Origin: Paraburkholderia kirstenboschensis
Lineage (GTDB): Bacteria; Pseudomonadota; Gammaproteobacteria; Burkholderiales; Burkholderiaceae
Length of the DNA stretch: 64,000 nucleotides
Direction of reading: 5' to 3'
Assembly: GCF_904848585.1 (NCBI RefSeq)
Contig: NZ_CAJHCR010000008.1
Coordinates: 62,001 to 126,000 of the forward strand
Every line of letters starts with the position of its first letter. Position 1 is the stretch's first letter. Positions 33,541-40,963 of this stretch are shown in pieces. Both the position numbers and the translations under genes were made by a program. Under the pieces are notes generated by a model, which saw only the letters and a list, made by a program, of their open reading frames with translations, was not told the DNA's origin and did not search any database.

Positions 33541-34935
33541 ATGAGTACTACTGCTTTGGTAGAAGGCAAGATCGTACAGTGCATCGGCGCGGTGATCGAC
33601 GTGGAATTCCCGCGTTCGGACATGCCGAAGATTTACGACGCGCTCATTCTCGAAGGTTCGGAACTGACCCTCGAAGTCCAGCAACAGCTGGGCGACGGCG
33701 TTGTCCGTACCATCTGTCTGGGTGCATCGGACGGTCTGCGTCGTGGCACGGTCGTCAAGAACACCGGCAATCCGATCAGCGTGCCGGTCGGCAAGCCGAC
33801 GCTGGGCCGCATCATGGACGTGCTGGGTCGCCCGATCGACGAAGCCGGCCCGATCAACTCGGACGTCGTTCGCGGCATTCACCAGAAGGCTCCGGCGTTC
33901 GACGAACTGTCGCCGTCGACCGAACTGCTCGAAACCGGCATCAAGGTTATCGACCTGATCTGCCCGTTTGCCAAGGGCGGTAAGGTCGGTCTGTTCGGTG
34001 GCGCCGGCGTCGGCAAGACCGTGAACATGATGGAACTGATCAACAACATCGCTAAGGAACACGGTGGTTACTCCGTGTTCGCCGGTGTTGGCGAGCGTAC
34101 CCGTGAAGGGAACGACTTCTATCACGAAATGAAGGACTCGAACGTTCTGGACAAGGTCGCGCTGGTGTACGGCCAGATGAACGAGCCGCCGGGCAACCGT
34201 CTGCGCGTCGCACTGACCGGCCTGACGATGGCTGAGCACTTCCGTGACGAAGGCCTCGACGTGCTGTTCTTTGTCGACAACATCTACCGTTTCACGCTGG
34301 CCGGTACTGAAGTGTCGGCACTGCTCGGCCGTATGCCGTCGGCAGTGGGCTATCAGCCGACGCTGGCTGAAGAAATGGGCAAGCTGCAAGAGCGTATTAC
34401 GTCGACCAAGACCGGCTCGATCACGTCGGTTCAGGCCGTGTACGTCCCTGCGGACGACTTGACCGACCCGTCGCCGGCTACGACTTTCGGCCACCTGGAC
34501 GCAACCGTCGTGCTGTCGCGTGACATCGCTTCGCTGGGTATCTACCCGGCAGTGGACCCGCTCGATTCGACCTCGCGTCAGATCGACCCGCACGTGATCG
34601 GCGAAGAGCATTACTCGATCACGCGCAGCGTTCAGCAAACGCTGCAGCGCTACAAGGAACTGCGCGACATTATCGCGATTCTGGGCATGGACGAACTCGC
34701 GCCGGAAGACAAGCTCGCCGTGGCGCGCGCTCGTAAGATTCAGCGTTTCCTGTCGCAGCCGTTCCACGTTGCTGAAGTGTTCACGGGCTCGCCGGGCAAG
34801 TACGTTCCGCTGAAGGAAACGATCCGCGGCTTCAAGATGATCGTTGAAGGCGAGTGCGACCACCTGCCGGAACAAGCGTTCTACATGGTCGGCACGATCG
34901 ACGAAGCCTTTGAAAAGGCCAAGAAGATCCAGTAA
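33541..34935 (+). CDS. atpD: F1Fo ATP synthase subunit beta
   Basis: Catalytic F1 subunit, 464 residues. Walker A GGAGVGKTVNMMELI, catalytic glutamate region GVGERTREGNDFY, Walker B VLFFVDNIYRF and DELSEED-like DELAPEDK lever region are intact. Shine-Dalgarno AAAGGAAA precedes ATG 33541. Very regular codon use as expected for a highly expressed gene. Confidence 0.97.
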   Translation: MSTTALVEGKIVQCIGAVIDVEFPRSDMPKIYDALILEGSELTLEVQQQLGDGVVRTICLGASDGLRRGTVVKNTGNPISVPVGKPTLGRIMDVLGRPIDEAGPINSDVVRGIHQKAPAFDELSPSTELLETGIKVIDLICPFAKGGKVGLFGGAGVGKTVNMMELINNIAKEHGGYSVFAGVGERTREGNDFYHEMKDSNVLDKVALVYGQMNEPPGNRLRVALTGLTMAEHFRDEGLDVLFFVDNIYRFTLAGTEVSALLGRMPSAVGYQPTLAEEMGKLQERITSTKTGSITSVQAVYVPADDLTDPSPATTFGHLDATVVLSRDIASLGIYPAVDPLDSTSRQIDPHVIGEEHYSITRSVQQTLQRYKELRDIIAILGMDELAPEDKLAVARARKIQRFLSQPFHVAEVFTGSPGKYVPLKETIRGFKMIVEGECDHLPEQAFYMVGTIDEAFEKAKKIQ

Positions 34936-35043
34936 AGGTCGGGTGTAACGAAGCGGGCGCCGGCCTCGCGCGTGATGACTGCCAACAGTAGTTGTCCGCA
35001 AAGCCGGTGCCTCTCACTACGCTTAACCCAGCCTTGCACGGGG

Positions 35044-35072
35044 CCAGAGTGAGCGCTAAAGCGCTAACCCTG
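35044..35072 (+). repeat. Spacer stem-loop repeat, copy 2 (before atpC)
   Basis: CCAGAGTGAGCGCTAAAGCG followed by CTAACCCTGG, an inverted repeat 22 bases before atpC. It shares the core AGCGCT-(G/A)AAGC-(A/G)CTAAC and position with copy 1. Confidence 0.55.
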
Positions 35073-35094
35073 GTCGCCACAGGAGTCGACACTT

Positions 35095-35520
35095 ATGGCA
35101 ACCATTAAAGTAGACGTCGTCAGCGCGGAAGAGCAGATCTTCTCGGGCCAGGCGAAGTTCGTCGCGCTGCCGGGCGAAGCAGGTGAACTCGGCATTCTGC
35201 CGGGCCACACGCCGCTCATCACCCGGATCCGTCCGGGTGCAGTGCGCATCGAAGCTGAGAACGGTGACGAGGAGTTTGTGTTCGTCGCTGGCGGCATCCT
35301 CGAAATCCAGCCGGGTGCAGTGACGGTTCTCGCCGACACGGCAATTCGCGGCAAGGATCTCGACGAAGCCAAGGCCGAAGACGCGCGCAAACGTGCGGAA
35401 GAAGCGCTGCAGAACACCGGCTCGAACCTCGAATACGCAACCGCTCAGGCGGAACTGGCGTACGCGACGGCTCAGCTTGCTGCGATCCAGCGTCTGCGCA
35501 AGCTGCGCGGTCAGAGCTAA
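35095..35520 (+). CDS. atpC: F1Fo ATP synthase subunit epsilon
   Basis: Rotor subunit and intrinsic inhibitor of F1, 141 residues. N-terminal beta-sandwich (KVDVVSAEEQIFSGQAKFV, GELGILPGHTPLIT) and C-terminal two-helix hairpin rich in Ala, Lys and Glu. Last gene of the operon, followed by a terminator. Confidence 0.95.
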   Translation: MATIKVDVVSAEEQIFSGQAKFVALPGEAGELGILPGHTPLITRIRPGAVRIEAENGDEEFVFVAGGILEIQPGAVTVLADTAIRGKDLDEAKAEDARKRAEEALQNTGSNLEYATAQAELAYATAQLAAIQRLRKLRGQS

Positions 35521-35536
35521 GCAACACGTATCAGAG

Positions 35537-35566
35537 AAAAGGCAGCCCGCGTGGCTGCTTTTTTTT
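35537..35566 (+). terminator. Terminator of the atp operon
   Basis: AGGCAGCC-cgcgt-GGCTGCT stem followed by eight T, 17 bases after the atpC stop. Confidence 0.88.
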
Positions 35567-35755
35567 GGCCTTCACTTGACGTTTACGGAAAGGTCAGCGA
35601 GATTGTGAGGCCGTCCCGGCGAGGGCAAAGAACTGACAGCCGTCCAATACGCCGGGCCGCTGCGGGTAAGACTTGATGCCGTACGGGCACGCGCCGGTGG
35701 CACAATCGGTTTCAAATTCATTTCAGTAGGGCGATCTGCTCACGGAGACAGCACC

Positions 35756-37486
35756 ATGGCAACGCAAGTGTCAGGCGAAGGCGCAATCATCGAACCGAAA
35801 GACGGACTTTCGTACGTCCGCGGATCGACAGACATTCCGTTGAGCGAAGCGACCATCGGCGAGTTTTTGCGCGGGACCGCCGAGCGCTTTCCCGACCGGC
35901 CTGCGGTGGTTTTTCGTGAGCAGCGGATCCGGTGGACCTGGAAAGAGTTCGCCGAAGAAGTCGACATATTAGCCGCCGGCTTCCTGGCACTGGGCATTGT
36001 GAAGGGCGACCGCGTCGGCATCTGGTCGCCGAACCGGGTCGAGTGGCTGCTGACGCAGTTCGCGACCGCGCGCATCGGCGCGGTGCTGGTCAACATTAAT
36101 CCGGCCTACCGGCTCGCGGAGTTGGAGTACGCGTTGAACAAGGTGGGCTGCAAGGCGATTGTCGCGGCGGAGCGCTTCAAGACGTCGATGTACCTCGAAA
36201 TGCTGCAGCAACTCGCGCCCGAGCTTGCGACGCACGCGCCCGGCGATCTGCACGCGGCACGACTGCCTGATCTGCGTTACGTGATTCGCATGTGCGACAC
36301 GGAAACGCCCGGAATGCTCACGTTCTCGGACGTCATCGAGCAGGGGCGCGCAACCCTCGACGTCGCAAAGCTCGACGAGATCGGCGCGACGCTCTCGTGC
36401 CACGAGGCGATCAATATCCAGTTCACCAGTGGTACGACGGGCAATCCAAAGGGGGCGACTCTTACGCATAGCAACGTGGTCAACAACGCGCGCTATATCG
36501 CGATGGCCATGAACCTGAGCGAGCAGGACGCGCTGTGCATTCCCGTGCCGCTCTATCACTGCTTCGGCATGGTGCTCGCGGTCCTCGCGTGCGTCTCGGT
36601 GGGCGCGAACATGGTGTTTCCAGGCGAGGCTTTCGACCCCGCCGCGACACTCGCGGCCGTCGCGCAAGAGCAGTGCACGGCGCTGCATGGTGTGCCCACC
36701 ATGTTCATAGCCGAACTGGATCACCCGGACTTTGACTCCTACGACCTCTCACATCTGCGCACTGGCATCATGGCGGGCTCGCCGTGCCCGATCGAGACGA
36801 TGAAGAAGGTCGTGTCGAGAATGCACCTCAACGAAATCACGATTGCGTACGGCATGACGGAGACGAGCCCTGTCTCGTTCCAAAGTTCGACCACCGACCC
36901 GCTCGACAAGCGCACCACCACCGTGGGCCGCATTCAACCGCATCTCGAGGTGAAAATTGTCGATCCGCTAGGCAACATCGTGCCGGTGGGCGAGACCGGC
37001 GAGCTGTGCACGCGCGGCTATTCGGTAATGCAAGGCTATTGGGGCGACGAGGCGAAAACGCGTGAAAGTATCGAGGACGGCTGGATGCGAACCGGCGACC
37101 TTGCTACGCTCGACGCCGAGGGATATTGCAACATCGTCGGTCGTCTCAAGGACATGCTGATTCGCGGCGGCGAGAACATCTATCCGCGCGAGATCGAGGA
37201 GTTTCTTTTCCGCCACCCGAAGATCCAGAGCGTGCAGGTGTTCGGCGTACCGGACAGCAGATACGGCGAAGAGGTGTGCGCGTGGGTAGTGCTTCGTCCA
37301 GGCGAACAGGCGACAGCTGAAGAGATCCAGCAGTTCTGCAATGGTCAGATAGCGCACTACAAGGTGCCGAAGTACATCCGCTTCGTCGACGAGCTGCCGA
37401 TGACGGTGACAGGCAAAGTGCAGAAGTTCGTCATGCGTGAGCGCATGATCAGCGAACTGAAGTTGCAGGAAGGGAAGACGGCCTGA
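35756..37486 (+). CDS. AMP-dependent acyl-CoA synthetase
   Basis: A 576-residue adenylate-forming enzyme that activates a carboxylic acid to its CoA thioester through an acyl-AMP. A3 motif FTSGTTGNPKGATLTH, A5 YGMTETSP, A7 GWMRTGDLATLD, A8 hinge GRLKDMLIRGGENIYPREIE and A10 lysine in TVTGKVQKF are all intact. Overall it resembles medium/long-chain fatty-acyl-CoA synthetases (FadD/AcsF2-like), but the chain length is not predictable. It stands alone between the atp operon and a gene-poor spacer. ATG 35756 has GGAGAC upstream. Confidence 0.92.
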   Translation: MATQVSGEGAIIEPKDGLSYVRGSTDIPLSEATIGEFLRGTAERFPDRPAVVFREQRIRWTWKEFAEEVDILAAGFLALGIVKGDRVGIWSPNRVEWLLTQFATARIGAVLVNINPAYRLAELEYALNKVGCKAIVAAERFKTSMYLEMLQQLAPELATHAPGDLHAARLPDLRYVIRMCDTETPGMLTFSDVIEQGRATLDVAKLDEIGATLSCHEAINIQFTSGTTGNPKGATLTHSNVVNNARYIAMAMNLSEQDALCIPVPLYHCFGMVLAVLACVSVGANMVFPGEAFDPAATLAAVAQEQCTALHGVPTMFIAELDHPDFDSYDLSHLRTGIMAGSPCPIETMKKVVSRMHLNEITIAYGMTETSPVSFQSSTTDPLDKRTTTVGRIQPHLEVKIVDPLGNIVPVGETGELCTRGYSVMQGYWGDEAKTRESIEDGWMRTGDLATLDAEGYCNIVGRLKDMLIRGGENIYPREIEEFLFRHPKIQSVQVFGVPDSRYGEEVCAWVVLRPGEQATAEEIQQFCNGQIAHYKVPKYIRFVDELPMTVTGKVQKFVMRERMISELKLQEGKTA

Positions 37487-37654
37487 CGTGCCTCGCCCGA
37501 GGCATGACGGCGGCAGTGCGAGGCTGCTCGCTTGCGAGCGGCTTGCGCACGTCGGTGAGGCCGACGGCAACTATCGCATACACCGCTAAACAGCAAATTG
37601 CGCCTAAAAGCATGTAAAACATGCCATTTTGCAGTGCGCAAACGTTTGGCTGGA

Positions 37655-37680
37655 CGAAAAAAAAGCGGGCCTGGAGCCCG
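37655..37680 (-). terminator. Intrinsic terminator on the minus strand
   Basis: On the minus strand AGCGGGC-TCCA-GGCCCGCT (with register GCGGGC/GCCCGC) followed by eight T (37657-37664 on the plus strand are A). It does not follow any minus-strand protein gene, so it must end a non-coding transcript. Confidence 0.82.
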
Positions 37681-37866
37681 CTAAAAACCACACGCTACGG
37701 GGTTAGCGCGAGGAGACCAATGTAGGAACCGACTGAGACGACGACCCGGCGTCGACTACGGTCCCAGCAGGGATGCCCCTTCACAGGGCTTCGGCATAAG
37801 CCGACCGGCAAGTGCATCGTATCCGCTCACACCATGCACGCAGCCACATCCGTGTTGAAACCGTTG
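37656..37866 (-). ncRNA. Candidate structured non-coding RNA
   Basis: About 210 nt upstream of the orphan minus-strand terminator. On the minus strand it shows several stems: GTGCAT...ATGCAC, GTCGGC-TTAT-GCCGA, TCCC-TGCT-GGGA, CGCTA-ACCCCG-TAGCG and the terminator. No convincing protein ORF. A CACAAT box (37877-37872) with OmpR-type repeats just upstream gives a plausible promoter; a second, more distal TTGACG...TATTAC pair at 38005-37978 would give a longer RNA. I could not match it to 6S, tmRNA, RNase P or SRP RNA. Confidence 0.45.
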
Positions 37867-37899
37867 AGGGCATTGTGGGCGAATAAACAAAGGAGCGCC

Positions 37900-37924
37900 G
37901 TAACAAAGTGTTTCAGGTTGTAAC
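37900..37924. promoter_or_regulatory. Triple 10-bp-phased repeat, OmpR-family regulator site
   Basis: GTAAC-AAAGT-GTTTC-AGGTT-GTAAC: three pentamers at exact 10-base spacing, the usual geometry of OmpR/PhoB-type regulator binding. It lies about 25-50 bases upstream of the CACAAT box of the minus-strand ncRNA candidate. Confidence 0.5.
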
Positions 37925-38372
37925 GCCCGCCAGATAAGGCGCTGCGGGATTAATTGCGGAATTCAAGCGATAAAACCGTAATATATACCGATGACTGTGC
38001 GTCAATTTAATACGACCGTTTAATGATATTCGCGAAGCATAGCGCCGCATAAAGCGTTAAGTCGATTCCGCGTGAAATAGTTGTGCGTTCATCTTTCTGA
38101 CAATAAACCGTTGTTGTTACAACTGGTTCCCGGCACGCAGAGATTCGCGTGCAGCCAGGAGCAGAGCTGGTGCGACGCAATAAACGTCGCACAACCTTTA
38201 TGAATGTAAGGGCCGGTTCACGCGTTGGCCGGGTTCTCGCCTTTGTTTGACGTTTGCCCGGCTTTCTCGAGCCGCGTTACATGATGCGGCCGCCAAAAGG
38301 TTGCTCTACAGGGGCGCGGCCGTGGTTCTTTCGTCGATTACGCCGAGAAAGAACGCGGCCGAGCGGCGTGGC

Positions 38373-39170
38373 TTACTTGAGCCACTTGTCCAGTACAGCC
38401 TGATATTCGCCTGTCGCCCGCGCGAAATGCAGCCACTGATCGACGTACTGTTGAAACGCTACATCGCCGCGAGGCAGCAGCCACGCTTTCTCGCCATACT
38501 GGAACGGTTTGTCGGGATGCACCGCGCACAGGCCGGGATTGAGCTTTTGCTGCAGCAGGGTTTCGGACGCGTCGGTCACCATCACATCCGCCTTACCGGC
38601 AGCGATCTGCTTGAAGATTGTCACGTTGTCCGGATAGACAGTCATCGAGGCGTGAGACAAGAACTGCTTTGCGAAACGTTCGTTCGTACCGCCCGGGTTG
38701 ACGATCACACGCGTTCCCGGCTGGTCGATCTGCGCGACGGTCTGGTATTTGTCGACGTCGTCGCATCGGACAATCGGCGTCTTGCCGTCGACCATAAACG
38801 CCTGGGTGAAGAAGGCTCGCTTTTGCCGCTCCAGCGTGGGCGAAACGCCGCCCACGCCGATGTCACATTTGGTGACGAAGTCGTTCATCAGGTTCGACCA
38901 CGAAGTCTTGACGAATTCCGCCTTGACGCCGAGCGATTTAGCGAGCGATTCGGTCATATCGATGTCAATCCCCTCGAACTGACCGTCCCCCTTATAGAAC
39001 GAGTGCGGTTTGTAGTCGCCGGTCGTGCATGCGCGCAACGTGCCGCGGGCGGGGATTTCGTCGAGCCGGGAAGATGTCGCGGCTGGGGCCGATGCTTGCG
39101 CCTGCACCGCGCCGGTGTGCATGAGAACGCCCGCCAGGACGCCGAGCAATGCGAGTGCTGCCTTATTCAT
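38373..39170 (-). CDS. Periplasmic cyclohexadienyl dehydratase-like protein (PheC type) / amino-acid-binding fold
   Basis: A 265-residue secreted protein of the type II solute-binding fold, signal peptide to about residue 26 (VLMHTGAVQAQA). Unlike ordinary amino-acid-binding proteins it carries the block pattern of Pseudomonas PheC: RLDEIPARGTLRACTTGDYKP, DGKTPI, VNPGGTNERFA, DNVTIFKQIAAGKADVMVTD and ELCAVHP-like GLCAVHPDKPF, and the glutamate of TDASE that I recall as catalytic in PheC. That enzyme converts prephenate or arogenate to phenylpyruvate or phenylalanine in the periplasm. ATG 39170 has AAGGAG upstream. No permease or ATPase gene is adjacent, which favours an enzyme over a transporter component. 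Confidence 0.68.
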   Translation of the reverse strand: MNKAALALLGVLAGVLMHTGAVQAQASAPAATSSRLDEIPARGTLRACTTGDYKPHSFYKGDGQFEGIDIDMTESLAKSLGVKAEFVKTSWSNLMNDFVTKCDIGVGGVSPTLERQKRAFFTQAFMVDGKTPIVRCDDVDKYQTVAQIDQPGTRVIVNPGGTNERFAKQFLSHASMTVYPDNVTIFKQIAAGKADVMVTDASETLLQQKLNPGLCAVHPDKPFQYGEKAWLLPRGDVAFQQYVDQWLHFARATGEYQAVLDKWLK

Positions 39171-39387
39171 TGAGTCTCCTTCGTTGCGGATCGTTATGGT
39201 TAAGCCGCTGCATAATAGCCGGGAGATTTCCGCTTGAACATTGGCCGTTTGACCAGGTTGCGCCGCTGCCGCCTGGCTGGGAAAATGGGTTTCCAACCGT
39301 TCGCGAATCACAGTTATTGGCCGCATCAAGCGGGATGCGGCGCGCGCCGTCCGGTAAAATGCCCCTTTGCTCTTAGTCGCACGCAAC

Positions 39388-40488
39388 GTGGCCCATAAAC
39401 TCCTGAACGACACCTTCCTGCGCGCGCTGCTGCGCCAGCCCACTGACTACACGCCTGTCTGGCTGATGCGGCAGGCGGGTCGTTACCTGCCGGAATACAA
39501 CGCCACGCGGGCTCGCGCTGGCAGTTTCCTCGGACTGGCCAAGAACCCCGCGTTCGCAACGGAAGTCACGTTGCAGCCGCTCGAGCGCTACCCGCTCGAT
39601 GCCGCGATTCTGTTCTCCGACATTCTTACCGTGCCCGACGCAATGGGCCTCGGTCTGGAGTTCGTCACGGGCGAGGGGCCGACGTTTGCGCGCCCGGTGC
39701 GCACAGAAGACGACGTAGCGCGGCTCGCGGTGCCCGACATCGACGCCACGCTGCGCTATGTAACCGACGCAGTGCGCGAGATTCGCACTGCGCTCACCGA
39801 CGCTCAAGGCCGTCAACGCGTGCCGCTGATCGGGTTCTCGGGCAGCCCGTGGACGTTGGCGTGCTACATGGTCGAAGGCGGCGGCTCGGCGGACTTCCGC
39901 ACGGTCAAGTCCATGCTGTACGCGCGTCCGGATCTGATGCATCGCATCCTCGAAATCAACGCGAATTCGGTTGCCGCTTATCTGAACGCGCAGATCGAAG
40001 CGGGCGCCCAGGCCGTCATGATTTTCGACACGTGGGGCGGTGCGCTCGCGGACGGCGCCTATCAGCGCTTCTCTCTGCACTATATTCAGCAGGTCGTAAA
40101 TCAATTGAAGCGCGAGCACGACGGCGAAAAAGTGCCGGTGATCACGTTCACGAAGGGCGGCGGCCTGTGGCTGGACGAGATTGCGGACACTGGCGTGGAC
40201 GCCGTCGGTCTCGACTGGACGGTCAACCTGCGTAAGGCACGCGAGCGGGTAGGCGCGAAGGTGGCTTTGCAGGGCAATATCGATCCGTCCGTGTTGTTCG
40301 CGCCGCCCGCTTCTATCCGCATCGAAGCGCGCGCCGTGCTGGACAGCTTCGGAAATCATCCGGGCCACGTCTTCAACCTCGGTCACGGCATCTCGCAATT
40401 CACGCCGCCCGAAAACGTTGCCGAGCTCGTCGACGAAGTGCATCGTCATAGTCGCGCCATTCGTAGCGGCGCGCATGCACCGACTTAA
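39388..40488 (+). CDS. hemE: Uroporphyrinogen decarboxylase
   Basis: Cytosolic haem-biosynthesis enzyme decarboxylating uroporphyrinogen III to coproporphyrinogen III; 366 residues. PVWLMRQAGRYLPEY (substrate-binding arginines), the aspartate in FSDILTVPDAMGLG, and GFSGSPWTLACYMVEGG are signatures. The GTG at 39388 is chosen because AHKLLNDTFLRALLR is the conserved N-terminus; the frame is open to a TTG at 39367. A TAAAAT box at 39355-39360 may be its -10. Divergent from the PheC-like gene. Confidence 0.95.
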   Translation: MAHKLLNDTFLRALLRQPTDYTPVWLMRQAGRYLPEYNATRARAGSFLGLAKNPAFATEVTLQPLERYPLDAAILFSDILTVPDAMGLGLEFVTGEGPTFARPVRTEDDVARLAVPDIDATLRYVTDAVREIRTALTDAQGRQRVPLIGFSGSPWTLACYMVEGGGSADFRTVKSMLYARPDLMHRILEINANSVAAYLNAQIEAGAQAVMIFDTWGGALADGAYQRFSLHYIQQVVNQLKREHDGEKVPVITFTKGGGLWLDEIADTGVDAVGLDWTVNLRKARERVGAKVALQGNIDPSVLFAPPASIRIEARAVLDSFGNHPGHVFNLGHGISQFTPPENVAELVDEVHRHSRAIRSGAHAPT

Positions 40489-40963
40489 TGCTGTAAAACA
40501 TACCGTTTTATGCTGCGACGCAGCACGCTGGGCTCTGCCGCTCAGGAAAAATTCGCACTGCGCGGGCCGTCCGGCGGCGCTCTCGCAGTTGTCAAGACTT
40601 GACTTATACACATTTATCACGCTGCGGCGCGGTAGAAGCTTTAGTCCTGTCCTGACCCTTGCAGAGTGCGCGTACATTTGATCTCAGCCTTATCTGGCAA
40701 GGGTTTCACGGCTTCCCAAAGAAGTGTGCGGAACCCCACAGAACGCCGCTGCGACGCGGTTTCCGGGCTTTCAAAGCGAAGTTCTCAACAAAGTTATCCA
40801 CAGGCAGTCGGGGTCGAGAGCAATTGTTCAGCGGAATCCAAAACTTAGCGCCGAATTTGAAGTTTTACTTTAACTTCGGCGGCTCGCTTCAGAGCGGTGC
40901 GATCTCGACTGCAAGCTGCGGCGCAATGACGCGACTTGCCTTTGCCAGCATCCGCGCAGCCGT
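40489..40963. other. Spacer hemE-priA with two DnaA-box-like 9-mers
   Basis: TTATACACA (40604-40612) and TTATCCACA (40794-40802), both fitting TTATNCACA on the same strand. Short hairpins GTAAAAC-ATACC-GTTTTA and GCTGCG-A-CGCAGC follow the hemE stop. No credible gene; the plus-strand frame 40659-40967 has non-typical sequence. Confidence 0.5.

Larger units (their letters stand above)
37487..38372. other. Gene-poor 0.9-kb spacer
   Basis: Holds a minus-strand terminator, a probable minus-strand ncRNA and OmpR-type repeats (listed separately), and, at 38318-38363, a long imperfect hairpin (CGGCCG...GTTCTTTC with its complement) just after the minus-strand binding-protein gene. Base composition at 37930-38120 is AT-rich for this genome. 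A minus-strand 57-codon frame (37622 to 37449) with one hydrophobic segment is doubtful. Confidence 0.6.

Noticed and set aside
37449..37622. Minus-strand 57-codon frame with a hydrophobic start (MFYMLLGAICCLAVYAIV...)
   Set aside because: Its first codons are unusually AT-rich for this genome, the Shine-Dalgarno is poor, it overlaps the end of the acyl-CoA synthetase gene, and the sequence after the helix looks like shadow coding. Could be revisited if conserved.
37656..37866. Minus-strand RNA as 6S, tmRNA, RNase P or SRP RNA
   Set aside because: Conserved strings of these RNAs (for example GGAAGGAAGCAGC of SRP, tmRNA CCA end, RNase P core) are not present and the ends do not pair as in 6S.
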